From contig NZ_CP108067.1 in assembly GCF_036178145.1 (NCBI RefSeq), forward strand, positions 4,402,001-4,466,000: DNA of 64,000 nucleotides, in the 5' to 3' direction. A program made the translations under genes and the position numbers. The DNA comes from Streptomyces sp. NBC_00273 (GTDB lineage: Bacteria > Actinomycetota > Actinomycetes > Streptomycetales > Streptomycetaceae). A model generated the notes under the pieces. That model ran no database searches and had not been told where the DNA came from. It was given only the letters and a program-made list of their open reading frames with translations. Below, in pieces: positions 28,069-37,162 of this stretch (position 1 is the first letter of the stretch; every line of letters starts with the position of its first letter).

Positions 28069-28827
28069 ATGACCAGCCAGGGCAGCAGCCGTCAGCCGAA
28101 GTACCAGCGGATCGCTGATGCGCTGAGGACGGCGATCCAGGCGGGCGAGTTCGGCCCGGGCGACCGGCTGCCGGGTGAGAACGACCTCATGGCGACCTAT
28201 GAGGTCGCGCGGATGACCGCGCGTCAGGCCCTCGGTGTGCTGCAGAACGAAGGACTCGCAGAGGCCCGGAAGGGTGCCGGAGTTTTCGTCCGGGCGTTCA
28301 AGCCCCTGCGGCGGCGCGGTATCCAGCGGCTGGCGCAGGAGCAGTGGGGGTCGGGGCGGTCCGTCTGGTCCGCCGACTCCGAGGATCGAGAGCTGGTCGT
28401 CGACCAGATCGAGGTGCGTGAGGGAGAGGCGGACGACCGCGTCTGCGACGCGCTCGGCGTTCCGGCGGGGACTCGGGTGTGGGTGCGCAGCCGTTGCTTC
28501 GTGCTCGACGGCAAGCCGGTGCTCTTCGCGGTGTCGTACCTGCCGGCGGACATCGTCGGGGACTCCGTCATCACCCAGGTCGACACCGGTCCCGGCGGGG
28601 TGTACGCGCGGCTGACCGAGCTGGGGAACGGGCCCGTGCGTTTCCGGGAAGAAGTGCGGTCCCGGATGCCTTCGGCCGACGAGGCCGAACGGCTCGCGCT
28701 TTCCATGGGCACGCCCGTCATCCAGATCGTGCGCACCGCATTCGCCGCGGGTGGGCGGGTCGTCGAGGTCAACGAGATGACGCTGGACTCCGCCTCCTAC
28801 GTGCTGGAGTACGACTTCGACGCCTAG
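28069..28827 (+). CDS. GntR-family (HutC/UTRA) transcriptional regulator
   Basis: The product is 252 residues. The start ATG has GAAGGAG upstream; a GTG at 28057 is too close to it. The winged helix (~10-75) reads KYQRIADALRTAIQAGEFGPGDRLPGENDLMATYEVARMTARQALGVLQNEG. The UTRA effector domain spans ~95-245 and ends SYVLEYDFDA. It probably represses itself and the divergent small genes through TCTAGAGA sites. The ligand is unknown. Its stop overlaps the end of the next convergent gene by 4 bp. Confidence 0.93.
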   Translation: MTSQGSSRQPKYQRIADALRTAIQAGEFGPGDRLPGENDLMATYEVARMTARQALGVLQNEGLAEARKGAGVFVRAFKPLRRRGIQRLAQEQWGSGRSVWSADSEDRELVVDQIEVREGEADDRVCDALGVPAGTRVWVRSRCFVLDGKPVLFAVSYLPADIVGDSVITQVDTGPGGVYARLTELGNGPVRFREEVRSRMPSADEAERLALSMGTPVIQIVRTAFAAGGRVVEVNEMTLDSASYVLEYDFDA

Positions 28828-30161
28828 AAGGGCGGGCAGTCGCTGTAGCCCGACGGCTCGGGCGGAGGGACGTGGGGGCGGGGGGTCCGCAGTAGTGTCA
28901 CCGCCTCCTCTACGCGGCCCAGCTCCACCAGGAGCGGGCCGAGGGTCCGCCGGTGGTCCAGGCGGTCCGTCTCCAGCAGGGTGGCGGCCTCTTCCGGACG
29001 GCCGGCGTCGATCAGCAGGCGGGCCAGGTCCGCCTTCGCGTACGGGCTCGCGCCCTCGGGGTGTACGAGTGCCAGCGCTTCGTCGAGTCGGCCGCACGCG
29101 GCCATCAGGGGCCCGCGCAGCCGGGACAGTTCCCGCTCCTCCCTGCCCCGCCGGGCCTTGAGCGCGTCGAGGTGGGCGAGGCCCTCCTCCGCGCGGTCCT
29201 CGGCGGCGAACAGCTTGCACAGCTGGTCCACGACCCAGTCCTCGGCGCTGTCCATGGCGCGCACGACCTCGATGGCCTCGGCGCCCCGCCCGTGCCGGGC
29301 CAGGAGCTCCGCGAGCAGGATCGGCGTGTGCCAGCGGTCCTCACGCATGTGGTCGCGGTACGCGTCGACCGCGCCCGCCACGTCGCCGCGCCCTTCCAGC
29401 AGCTCCGCGAGTTGCCGGACGGCTTCCGGCGTACCCGCGTAGGCCCGCAGCTCGTCGATCCGGTCGTGCCGGACCAGCAGGTCGGCCAGCGCGTCACGGT
29501 CGTTGACGACGATCGGGTCGTACGAGCGCAGCACCGCGATCGCTTCGTCCGTGCGGCCCTGCTTCTCGTACACGGTCGCCAGCAGGTTCGCCGCGTTGAA
29601 CGGCTCCGTGGACCGCATGCCGCACTCCCGGTCCCCACAGCATTCACACACGTTCTCCGGGGCCAGGCGGGCCTCCAGCAGCGCAGCGAGCTCCTCGCCG
29701 CGTCCCAGCCCGACGCCCACCTCGACCAGGGCCTCGGCGATGAGCCAGTCGGTGATGTGCGGCACGAGCAGTTCGTACGCCTCTTCGCCCCGCCCGTGCC
29801 GCGCCAGCAGCAGGGCCAGTTCGGGCAGGGCCGACCGCTCGCCGTTCGAGGCGAAGGGGCGGACGAGGGCGACGGCCTCCTCAGCGCGACCCCCGGCGTC
29901 CAGCAGCCGGGCTGCTTCGGCGGCCGCCGTCCACCAACCGGTGCCGACGTAGGGGGCCAGTACCTCCAGGGCCTCGGCCAGCGCGCCCCGGTCGGCCAGC
30001 AGGCGCGCCCAGGCGCGGGCGCAGAACCAGTCGCCGTCGTCCGCCACGGCCAACCCGCGCACCACTTCGGTGTGCCCGAGCGCGAGGAGCCGGTCGACGA
30101 GCTTCGGCGGCACGCACTCGTCGTGCATGTTGGTCCTGCGGTGGAGTGTTGCGGCGTGCAT
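28824..30161 (-). CDS. Helical-repeat (TPR-like) protein of unknown function
   Basis: The product is 445 residues, made of ~35-residue helical hairpins with recurring A-LL-xx-GR-EEA patterns from residue ~40 to the end. A CECCGDREC cluster (~183-191) carries four cysteines and may bind metal. Two starts are possible: the ATG at 30161, six bases after TAGGGT (leaderless), and the ATG at 30128 with AGGA. I give the longer. Proteins of this kind are common in Streptomyces and act as scaffolds; nothing here fixes a partner. Confidence 0.85.
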   Translation of the reverse strand: MHAATLHRRTNMHDECVPPKLVDRLLALGHTEVVRGLAVADDGDWFCARAWARLLADRGALAEALEVLAPYVGTGWWTAAAEAARLLDAGGRAEEAVALVRPFASNGERSALPELALLLARHGRGEEAYELLVPHITDWLIAEALVEVGVGLGRGEELAALLEARLAPENVCECCGDRECGMRSTEPFNAANLLATVYEKQGRTDEAIAVLRSYDPIVVNDRDALADLLVRHDRIDELRAYAGTPEAVRQLAELLEGRGDVAGAVDAYRDHMREDRWHTPILLAELLARHGRGAEAIEVVRAMDSAEDWVVDQLCKLFAAEDRAEEGLAHLDALKARRGREERELSRLRGPLMAACGRLDEALALVHPEGASPYAKADLARLLIDAGRPEEAATLLETDRLDHRRTLGPLLVELGRVEEAVTLLRTPRPHVPPPEPSGYSDCPPF

Positions 30162-30167
30162 GGCCGC

Positions 30168-30173
30168 ACCCTA
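30168..30173 (-). promoter_or_regulatory. -10-like TAGGGT for a leaderless start at 30161
   Basis: TAGGGT on the minus strand followed by six bases and ATG, the same geometry as other leaderless genes in the window. Confidence 0.45.
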
Positions 30174-30271
30174 AGGGGTGATTGCCGGGCACCCCGCGAG
30201 CCACCCACCTGCCTGTGCGGGTACTCCCTCTTCGCAACGACGGACGTCGAGCACCGTTGAGGAGATCAACC

Positions 30272-30556
30272 ATGTACGCAGCTGTCCGACGCTACGAAGG
30301 CGTCACCGACCCGGCCGAGGCCGGACGCATCGTCGACGAGGGGTTCGTGCCGATCATGCGTCAGGTCCCCGGGTTCGTGGCGTACTTCTGGGTCGATGCC
30401 GGGGGCGGGGTGATGGTGTCCACCAGCGTCTTCCGGGACCGTGCGGGCGCCGACGAGTCGGTCGAGAAGGCCGCGCTCTTCGTCCGCGACAACCTGGCCC
30501 GGTTCCTGCCCAACCCGCCCCAGGTCACCGCCGGCAAGGTCGTCGCCTCCGCCTAG
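30272..30556 (+). CDS. Small dimeric alpha/beta-barrel (ABM-like) protein
   Basis: The product is 94 residues: MYAAVRRYEGVTDPAEAGRIVDEGFVPIMRQVPGFVAYFWVDAGGG. GAGGAGA lies six bases before the ATG. The beta-alpha-beta pattern with PGF is that of the antibiotic-biosynthesis-monooxygenase-like stress-barrel group. No catalytic residue can be assigned. It ends 18 bp from a convergent VOC gene. Confidence 0.82.
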   Translation: MYAAVRRYEGVTDPAEAGRIVDEGFVPIMRQVPGFVAYFWVDAGGGVMVSTSVFRDRAGADESVEKAALFVRDNLARFLPNPPQVTAGKVVASA

Positions 30557-30574
30557 GTTCCGAAGGCCGCGAGG

Positions 30575-30928
30575 TCACGGACCGACGTACTCGTAGACGC
30601 CGCCGTGGGGGTGCCGCAGCACTGCTCGGTGGCCGTTCGGGGTGGGCTGGATGGGCATCACGGTGACGGCTCCCCCCGCTTCGGCTTCTTCGACCGCGGC
30701 GTTCAGGTCGGAGACGGAGAGCGTCGCCGCCACGCCTGCGACCCGCTGCACCGCCTCGTCGGGTCCGGCGAACAGGAGGAAGGGGCCGACGCTCGCCAGG
30801 GTGACTCCGGCGAAGGCGAACCGCGCCGCCGTGCTTCCGGTCAACTTCTCGTAGAAGGGCACAGCCGCGTCCAGATCCTCGACGCGCTGTCGTACGACCA
30901 CTGAATCGATAGCCATGGTCGTCATCAT
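30575..30928 (-). CDS. VOC/glyoxalase-superfamily protein
   Basis: The product is 117 residues. A tandem ATG at 30928/30925 has GAAGGTG upstream. The beta-alpha-beta-beta-beta units read VVVRQRVEDLDAAVPFYEKLTG and HPHGGVYEYVGP, typical of the vicinal-oxygen-chelate fold. Metal ligands are incomplete, so resistance, isomerase or binding roles are all open. Confidence 0.85.
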   Translation of the reverse strand: MMTTMAIDSVVVRQRVEDLDAAVPFYEKLTGSTAARFAFAGVTLASVGPFLLFAGPDEAVQRVAGVAATLSVSDLNAAVEEAEAGGAVTVMPIQPTPNGHRAVLRHPHGGVYEYVGP

Positions 30929-31002
30929 CACACCTTCGGGGCGCGTCTCCGAGGGGTTTGCAACGGCCCCCGCCCCACCGGGAATCCGCCCCGAAACCGC
31001 TC

Positions 31003-31884
31003 CTACAGGTAGTCCTCCAGGCGGCCGATGCGGTAGCCCTGTTCCTGGATGCGCTGGAGCATGCGCGTCGTCATCTGGGTTTCCGTGGTGCCCTTGAGCT
31101 CGGCGGGGCCGCGGAAGTGGGCGAGGATGATGTCGCCCGGTTTGAGGGCGGAGCCCTCGGCGTACTGGAAGTTGTTGATCTGCATCGAGACCCGCCACAG
31201 CACCAGGGACGAGACTCCGCACTCCGAGGCCGCCCGGAGGGTGTCGTCGTTGTAGTTGCCGAAGGGCGGGCGGAAGAGCGGCGGGCGCTTGCCGAAGCGC
31301 TTCTCCAGGCGTTCCTGCTGGCCGCATATCTCCTTCTTCTGCGCCTCGAAGGAGAGGGTCCGCAGATTCGGGTGCGTCAGCGTGTGGTTGTTTATCGTGC
31401 TCGCCGAGCCGTTGTCGCGGATCTTCTCGAAGTGCCCGTAGTCCGACGAAGCCACGCTGTCCGTGAGGAACATGCTGATCGGCAGCTTGAGGTCGGCCGC
31501 CATCTTCAGGAATTCGGGGTCCTTCTCCGCGCCGTCGTCGAAGGTCAGGAAGACGACCTTGTCGTCCGCCGGGACGGGTATTCGGTCTATCACCGGGACC
31601 TTGCCCGGGCCCGGCTTCGGGATCTGCGGCTTCTGGGCCGGCTTGGGCGCGTACTGGAGGGGGGCCGTCAGGCCCCACTTCTTGTACGCCTCGTCGGAGG
31701 AGCCCCCCGGCGCCGGAGACGTCGACGCCGTCGACGGCGCGGCGCTACCGGCCTCCGGTGTCGGCTGCGCCGTCTTGCGGGCCAGTCGCTCGGTGGGGGC
31801 CGCGCTGTCCCCGCACCCCGTCAGGGACAGCGCGAGCGCGCCGGCCGCCAGCGTCCCGGCTACCAACCGGCGCACGTGCTTCAC
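31003..31884 (-). CDS. NodB-type polysaccharide deacetylase lipoprotein (downstream copy)
   Basis: The product is 293 residues. Signal peptide with lipobox LTGC (~20-24), then a Pro/Ser linker. The NodB domain from ~110 has TFDDG, NHTLTH and RPPFGNY, giving the Asp and two His metal ligands; IILAHF is motif 5. It should remove acetyl groups from wall glycans at the cell surface. Its GTG overlaps the stop of the upstream paralogue by 4 bp, and the GGAGG ribosome site is inside that gene, so the two are translationally coupled. Confidence 0.92.
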   Translation of the reverse strand: MKHVRRLVAGTLAAGALALSLTGCGDSAAPTERLARKTAQPTPEAGSAAPSTASTSPAPGGSSDEAYKKWGLTAPLQYAPKPAQKPQIPKPGPGKVPVIDRIPVPADDKVVFLTFDDGAEKDPEFLKMAADLKLPISMFLTDSVASSDYGHFEKIRDNGSASTINNHTLTHPNLRTLSFEAQKKEICGQQERLEKRFGKRPPLFRPPFGNYNDDTLRAASECGVSSLVLWRVSMQINNFQYAEGSALKPGDIILAHFRGPAELKGTTETQMTTRMLQRIQEQGYRIGRLEDYL

Positions 31885-32819
31885 AGATAGTCCTCCAGGC
31901 GGGCCACGGCGTATCCCTTGTCCGTGACGGTCTTCATGACATGACGGATCATGTCAGGCATCGTGCCCTTCCAGTCCTCCTTGCCCCGGAAGTGCGTGAG
32001 GATGATGTCACCGGGGTGCAGGTCGCGGTCCCATTCCCGGTAGTCCATCCGGTTGGTGAACGCCTCCGCGTTCCACAGCGGTACCGCCTTGATGCCGCAG
32101 GACTTCGCCGCGCGCAGCGTGTCCTGGTTGTAGTTGCCGTACGGCGGCCGGAAGAGGGTCGGCCGCTTGCCGAACTGCTTCTGGATCGTGTCCTGCTGGC
32201 CGCAGATCTCCTCGCGCTGCTGCTCGTACGACAGGCCCGGCATGTAGCGGTGGTTGAGCGTGTGGTTGTTCAGGGTGACGCCCGCGGCCTGCATCTGCTT
32301 GAAGTACGGGTAGTTGTCCCGTACGACGTAGTCGCTGAGGAAGGCCGTGTACGGGATCTTGAGCTCCTGCATCATCTTCAGGAACTCGGGGTCCTTCTCC
32401 GAGCCGTCGTCGATCGTCAGGAAGACGACCTTGTCCTCGGTCGGGACCGTGGTGAAGACGTTGGGGTACTCCTCCTGGTCCTCCACCTCGAATCCGTCGC
32501 GCGTGTGGATCTCGGGCTTCTGCTTCGGCGCCGGCGGGGCGGCGAGCGGGGTCTTGCGCAGCCCCCACTTCTTCGCCGCGACGACGCGCGCCTGCTGGGC
32601 CGCCTTGGCCTTCTCGGCGGCGCTGAGCGCGCCCGCGGCGCCCGCCTCCGCGGCCTTCGCCTTCGCGGCCTTGTCCGGCCCGGAGTCCCCGGAGCCGCAC
32701 GCCGTTCCGAGGGCGGCGACGAGCAGGGCTGCGACGGCCACCCCGAACCGGCCGCGCGGACCTGCCGCGTACCGGTGACCTTGTTGCGAGTTATTTCCCT
32801 TTTGTCGTACTAGCTGCAT
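31881..32819 (-). CDS. NodB-type polysaccharide deacetylase lipoprotein (upstream copy)
   Basis: The product is 312 residues. The signal peptide ends in lipobox LGTAC (~40). An Ala/Lys-rich linker leads to a NodB domain with TIDDGSEKDPEF, NHTLNH and RPPYGNY. It resembles the downstream copy along its length, including FLKMM-ELKIP and the CGQQ-RFGKRP segment, so they arose by tandem duplication. Neither shows the usual motif 4 Asp-Trp, suggesting a distinct NodB subgroup. The start has no clear Shine-Dalgarno. Confidence 0.92.
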   Translation of the reverse strand: MQLVRQKGNNSQQGHRYAAGPRGRFGVAVAALLVAALGTACGSGDSGPDKAAKAKAAEAGAAGALSAAEKAKAAQQARVVAAKKWGLRKTPLAAPPAPKQKPEIHTRDGFEVEDQEEYPNVFTTVPTEDKVVFLTIDDGSEKDPEFLKMMQELKIPYTAFLSDYVVRDNYPYFKQMQAAGVTLNNHTLNHRYMPGLSYEQQREEICGQQDTIQKQFGKRPTLFRPPYGNYNQDTLRAAKSCGIKAVPLWNAEAFTNRMDYREWDRDLHPGDIILTHFRGKEDWKGTMPDMIRHVMKTVTDKGYAVARLEDYL

Positions 32820-32985
32820 AGCAGCGCATCTTGGCACCCGACACACGGACTCCCCGGAAGACACCGCGAACGCGGTCGGACCTTCCTTCGACTGGCCCAC
32901 AGCGTCGACCGCAGGACCCGCTCCCCCACCCCCTCCCCATCCTCCTCCGGTCCCGCCCGCGCCGCCCCCGGGCCGGCCCGTCGCC

Positions 32986-32991
32986 GACAAT
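32986..32991 (+). promoter_or_regulatory. -10-like GACAAT for a leaderless methyltransferase gene
   Basis: GACAAT, six bases, GTG at 32998. The same hexamer and spacing occur before coaA (45883). Confidence 0.6.
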
Positions 32992-32997
32992 GGACCC

Positions 32998-34206
32998 GTG
33001 ACCCCCGAAGACTTCGCCGCCCTGCTCGCCCCCGAGGGCCGGGCCCTCCTCGACTCGCTCCGCGACTACGACCCCTCCCAGGAGCTGGCCGTCGCCACCC
33101 GGCTGCGCCGCGAGCACCCCGCCGCCCTGGTCTCCGCCGCGCTCGGGCAGGCCCGGCTGCGGCAGCGCGCCGTGGCGAAGTTCGGCGCCGAGGACGCCTT
33201 CCGGATGTACTTCACGCCCGGCGGCGGTGAGATGGCCACCCGCGCGTCCGTTGCCTCGTACCGGGCCGAGCGGCTCGCCGCCCTCGGCGTACGGAGCCTT
33301 GCGGACCTGTGCTGCGGCATCGGCGGCGACGCCCTGGCCCTGGCCCGGCTCGGCATCCGGGTGCTCGCGGTGGACCACGACCCGCTCACGGTCGCCGTCG
33401 CGCGGGCCAATGCCGAGGCGCTGGGGCTGGCGGACCTGATCGAGGTCCGGGAGGCGGACGTGACGGAGGTCGACACCGCCGGCTACGACGCCGTCTTCAT
33501 CGACCCGGCCCGGCGCGGGGGGCGCGGCCGGATCTTCGACCCGGAGTCGTACTCGCCGCCGCTGTCGTGGGCGGTGGAGACGGCCCGTGCGGCGAAGTAC
33601 GCAGCCATCAAGATCGCCCCCGGGATCCCGCACGAAGCCGTGCCCGCGGAGGCCGAGGCCGAGTGGATCTCCGACCAGGGAGACGTCAAGGAGGCCGTGC
33701 TCTGGTTCGGGACCGCGCCGGGGAGCGTGCGCGCCACCCTGCTCCCCGGGCCGCGCGGGCTGCACACCGCCGATCCGCTGCCCGATCCGCAGGCCGGTCC
33801 GGTCGGCCGCTGGCTCTACGAGCCCGACGGCGCCGTCATCCGGGCCCACCTCGTCGCCGAGGTCGCCGGGCAGCTGGACGGCCGGCTGATCGACCCGACC
33901 ATCGCCTACATCACCGCCGACGAGCTGCGCGCGACGCCGTACGCGACGGCGTACGAGATCACCGACGTTTTGCCCTTCGGCCTGAAGAAGCTGAAGGCGC
34001 TGCTGCGCGAGCGCGGGGTCGGGATCCTGACCGTGAAGAAGCGCGGCTCGGCGATCGAGCCCGAGGAGCTGCGCAAGAAGGTCAAGCCGCAGGGGCCGAA
34101 CTCCGCGACCGTCTTCCTGACCCGGGTGGCGGGTGCTCCCTCGATGCTCATCGGCGCCCCGGCCGCACCGCCTGCCGTACCGCCTGCGGCGACGCCCGGC
34201 CGGTGA
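32998..34206 (+). CDS. Class I SAM-dependent methyltransferase, THUMP-like
   Basis: The product is 402 residues. The Rossmann motif DLCCGIGGDALALA (~104) and VDHDPLTVAVARANAEALG (~126), with catalytic-type DPARRGGRG (~165), mark an RNA/DNA-type methyltransferase. The C-terminal ~100 residues resemble the THUMP-associated family found in actinobacteria, implying RNA as substrate (inferred). Start is a leaderless GTG. It is divergent from the deacetylase pair. Confidence 0.88.
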   Translation: MTPEDFAALLAPEGRALLDSLRDYDPSQELAVATRLRREHPAALVSAALGQARLRQRAVAKFGAEDAFRMYFTPGGGEMATRASVASYRAERLAALGVRSLADLCCGIGGDALALARLGIRVLAVDHDPLTVAVARANAEALGLADLIEVREADVTEVDTAGYDAVFIDPARRGGRGRIFDPESYSPPLSWAVETARAAKYAAIKIAPGIPHEAVPAEAEAEWISDQGDVKEAVLWFGTAPGSVRATLLPGPRGLHTADPLPDPQAGPVGRWLYEPDGAVIRAHLVAEVAGQLDGRLIDPTIAYITADELRATPYATAYEITDVLPFGLKKLKALLRERGVGILTVKKRGSAIEPEELRKKVKPQGPNSATVFLTRVAGAPSMLIGAPAAPPAVPPAATPGR

Positions 34207-34470
34207 GATGCGGGTCCGCACTGCGCCTGTGGCCGCGGCCGAGCGGAGTCGTACGGACCCCGGCGCAGCCTTGGCCGCCGGACCCGGCCCGGCGGTCGGG
34301 GCCGACCGTACGGGTCTGGTGCTGATCGGACGGTCACCGGCCCGGCAGTGCGCCTGCGGCCACCGCCGGGCGGGGCGTACGGGGTCGGCAGCGACCCGCC
34401 GAGCGGGGTCGGGCGGCCGTACGGGTCCGGCCCAGCGGTCCGGTCCGGGCCGGGCCCGGGCCCGAGGCGG

Positions 34471-34743
34471 TCAGGCTCCGTCGACCTCCACCGACTCGAA
34501 CCGCCAGCGGTGCACCGCCCGCGTGATCAGGTCGGCCGCGGGTTCGGGCAGCTCGGGGAGGTCGGCCGCCACGCCCTCGGCGGCCTCCCACCAGGTGATC
34601 ACGAGGACCCGGTCCTGCGGGGCCCGGAACACCTCGCGGCGCACCGGCTCCCGGGCGAGGACCTGGGCGCGGGCCCACTCCAGCAGCTCGTTGCCCCGGC
34701 CGTCGGCGGCCCGGGCCTCCCACATCAGTGCGACGGTGCTCAC
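34471..34743 (-). CDS. Small ABM-like protein coupled to tsaD
   Basis: The product is 90 residues ([27 protein letters not shown]...[13 protein letters not shown]). The GTG overlaps the tsaD stop (GTGA), so translation is coupled. It has the dimeric barrel pattern of antibiotic-biosynthesis-monooxygenase relatives. No function is evident; it lies at the end of the tsaB-rimI-tsaD operon. Confidence 0.82.
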   Translation of the reverse strand: MSTVALMWEARAADGRGNELLEWARAQVLAREPVRREVFRAPQDRVLVITWWEAAEGVAADLPELPEPAADLITRAVHRWRFESVEVDGA

Positions 34744-35879
34744 GAGTACAGGTTGTCCTTGCTCAGTTCGTGCACGTGGTCGTGATCGTGCGGGTGAGAG
34801 TGCGAGTGGCCGTGCCCGTGCCCGTGCGTGTGCGCGGTACCCGGCACGTGCGGGTCCGTCACCGGCAGCGAGGAGTCCGCCGACAGGTCCCAGTCCGATG
34901 CGGGCCGGTTCCGCTTGACCATCTCCGCGCCCAGCGCCGCGACCATCGCGCCGTTGTCCGTGCACAGCTTCGGCCGCGGCACGCGCAGCACGATCCCCGC
35001 GGCGTCGCACCGCTCCTGTGCCAGCGAGCGCAGTCGGGAGTTGGCCGCGACACCGCCGCCGATCATCAGGTGGTCGACGCCCTCGTCCTTGCACGCCCGG
35101 ATCGCCTTGCGCGTCAGCACGTCCACCACGGCCTCCTGGAAGGACGCCGCCACATCGCGCACCGGGACGTCCTCGCCCGCGTTCCGCTTCGCCTCGATCC
35201 AACGGGCGACGGCCGTCTTGAGCCCGGAGAAGGAGAAGTCGTACGCGGCGTCGCGCGGCCCGGTCAGCCCGCGCGGGAAGTTGATCGCCTTCGGGTCGCC
35301 CTCGCGTGCGAGCCGGTCGATGACCGGACCGCCGGGGAAGCCCAGCTGGAGCACGCGCGCGATCTTGTCGAAGGCCTCGCCCGCCGCGTCGTCGATGGTC
35401 GCGCCGAGCGGCCGTACGTCGGAGGTGATGTCCGGGGCCAGCAGCAGCGAGGAGTGCCCGCCGGACACCAGCAGCGCCATCGTCGGCTCCGGCAGCGGCC
35501 CGTGCTCCAACTGGTCCACGCAGATGTGGGAGGCGAGGTGGTTGACCCCGTACAGCGGCTTGCCGAGCGCGTACGCGTAGGCCTTGGCCGCCGAGACGCC
35601 CACGAGCAGCGCACCGGCGAGGCCGGGACCCGCGGTGACGGCGATGCCGTCGAGGTCGCGGGCGCTGACCCCGGCCTCCTTCAGGGCGCGTTCGATGGTG
35701 GGGACCATCGCCTCCAGATGGGCCCGCGAGGCCACCTCGGGCACGACGCCGCCGAAGCGGGCGTGCTCGTCGACGCTCGACGCGATCGCGTCCGCGAGCA
35801 GGGTGGTGCCGCGGACGACGCCGACGCCGGTCTCGTCGCAGGAGGTCTCGATGCCGAGGACGAGCGGTTCGTCAGCCAT
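34740..35879 (-). CDS. tsaD: tRNA threonylcarbamoyladenosine (t6A) synthase subunit TsaD
   Basis: The product is 379 residues. It transfers threonylcarbamoyl to A37 of ANN-decoding tRNAs. [13 protein letters not shown], the metal-binding HLASH (~111-115), SGGHSSLL and [11 protein letters not shown] are intact. The last ~35 residues are an unusual extension with repeated His ([18 protein letters not shown]), likely to bind metal. The ATG overlaps the rimI stop by 8 bp. Operon order is tsaB, rimI, tsaD, ABM-like. Confidence 0.97.
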   Translation of the reverse strand: MADEPLVLGIETSCDETGVGVVRGTTLLADAIASSVDEHARFGGVVPEVASRAHLEAMVPTIERALKEAGVSARDLDGIAVTAGPGLAGALLVGVSAAKAYAYALGKPLYGVNHLASHICVDQLEHGPLPEPTMALLVSGGHSSLLLAPDITSDVRPLGATIDDAAGEAFDKIARVLQLGFPGGPVIDRLAREGDPKAINFPRGLTGPRDAAYDFSFSGLKTAVARWIEAKRNAGEDVPVRDVAASFQEAVVDVLTRKAIRACKDEGVDHLMIGGGVAANSRLRSLAQERCDAAGIVLRVPRPKLCTDNGAMVAALGAEMVKRNRPASDWDLSADSSLPVTDPHVPGTAHTHGHGHGHSHSHPHDHDHVHELSKDNLYS

Positions 35880-36384
35880 TGCTCTCACTGCTCTCAGTTC
35901 GTGCTTGTGCGGGGTCGGTCAGTCGCATGACGAGCGCGTCGACGTTGCCGGGCTGGTAGTAGCCGCGCCGGAAGCCGATGGGCTCGAAGCCGAAGCGCTC
36001 GTAGAGCTTCTGGGCACGGGTGTTGTCCACCCGTACCTCCAGCAGCACCTCGGCGCATTCGAACGCGGTAGCGGCGCGCAGCAGGTCGGTCAGGAGCCGG
36101 GCGCCGAGCCCGGTCCCCCACTGGTCGCGCGCGGCCGCGATGGTCTGTACGTCGGCCAGGTCGCCGGCGGCGGCCAGTCCGGCGTAGCCCACCAGCCGGC
36201 CGGCCGCGTCCTCGGCGACGACGTAGCGGCGCGTGGCCTGCGGGCCGCGGGCGTGGGCGAGTTCGGACCAGAACATCCCGGCGGACCAGGCGTCCTCGGG
36301 GAACAGCTCGTGCTCCAGTTCCAGCACGGGCCCGATGTCCCACCAGCGCATCTCGCGCAGCGTGTGGGGGGTCGCCGGGGTCAC
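35872..36384 (-). CDS. rimI: Ribosomal-protein alanine N-acetyltransferase RimI (GNAT)
   Basis: The product is 170 residues. The GNAT acetyl-CoA site [11 protein letters not shown] (~88) and the C-terminal [20 protein letters not shown] are diagnostic. It acetylates the N-terminus of ribosomal protein S18 and possibly other N-termini. The GTG start overlaps the tsaB stop by 4 bp and its own stop overlaps tsaD by 8 bp. Confidence 0.94.
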   Translation of the reverse strand: MTPATPHTLREMRWWDIGPVLELEHELFPEDAWSAGMFWSELAHARGPQATRRYVVAEDAAGRLVGYAGLAAAGDLADVQTIAAARDQWGTGLGARLLTDLLRAATAFECAEVLLEVRVDNTRAQKLYERFGFEPIGFRRGYYQPGNVDALVMRLTDPAQARTESSESNG

Positions 36385-37043
36385 TGCGGGGTGACCACCT
36401 TGTAGTTCTTGGGCACCTGGGCGTCGGGCCGGCGCAGGTAGAGGGGGGTCGGAGGCAGGAACTCCAGGCCCGCCGCCAGTCGTTCCGCGGCCAGCGAGGC
36501 CAGCGCCGCGGCCGACTGGTGCTCGGGGCCCCGGGCGTCCTGGAAGACCTCGGGGTACAGGAGCGCGCCCTGGCCGACCGAGGGCAGGCCCGCGACCTGC
36601 TCGGCGATGTCGGCCGGGCGGTCCACGGCGGGCTCGCCGACGCGCGTGCGCGGGTCCTCGTACCGGGCCCAGTAGACCTCCTTGCGCCGCGCGTCGGTGG
36701 CGACGGTGAAGGGGCCCTCGATGCCTGCGGCCCCGGCGGCGTAGGCGAGGCCGTCGAGCGTGCACAGGCCGTGCACGGGCACGCCCAGCACGGCGGCGAA
36801 GGTGGAGGCGGTGACGAGGCCGACGCGCAGTCCGGTGTAGGGGCCGGGGCCGACACCGACGACGACGCCGGTGACGGCTTCGAGCGTGACCCCGGCCTCG
36901 GCGAGGACCTTGTCCACGGAGGGCAGCAGGAGCTCCCCGTGGCGGCGGGCGTCGACCTGGTTCGACTCGGCGACGACGGACTCACCGTCGTGGAGGGCGA
37001 CGGTGACGGCGGGCGTGGCGGTATCTACGGCGAGCAAGAGCAC
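36381..37043 (-). CDS. tsaB: t6A biosynthesis protein TsaB
   Basis: The product is 220 residues: LLLAVDTATPAVTVAL, RRHGELLLPSVDKVL, GPGPYTGLRVGL. It is the regulatory partner of TsaD within the TsaBDE complex. The GTG is preceded by TAGGCT with six bases between and no Shine-Dalgarno, so the operon is probably leaderless. Confidence 0.95.
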   Translation of the reverse strand: MLLLAVDTATPAVTVALHDGESVVAESNQVDARRHGELLLPSVDKVLAEAGVTLEAVTGVVVGVGPGPYTGLRVGLVTASTFAAVLGVPVHGLCTLDGLAYAAGAAGIEGPFTVATDARRKEVYWARYEDPRTRVGEPAVDRPADIAEQVAGLPSVGQGALLYPEVFQDARGPEHQSAAALASLAAERLAAGLEFLPPTPLYLRRPDAQVPKNYKVVTPQ

Positions 37044-37049
37044 GCGAAC

Positions 37050-37055
37050 AGCCTA
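37050..37055 (-). promoter_or_regulatory. -10-like TAGGCT for leaderless tsaB operon
   Basis: TAGGCT lies six bases before the tsaB GTG on the minus strand. Confidence 0.5.
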
Positions 37056-37162
37056 CGACTCCGGCGGCCGCACCCCTCGCGGCCGGTCTCGGAGCAGGGC
37101 GGCTGCTACCTTTCGACGGGGTACCGGACGTGGTATCAGTCGGCGCGGAGAGGTGGAGCAAG

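Noticed and set aside
34207..34470. Repeated GTACGGG-type words downstream of the methyltransferase
   Set aside because: No regular unit or spacing; consistent with local composition.
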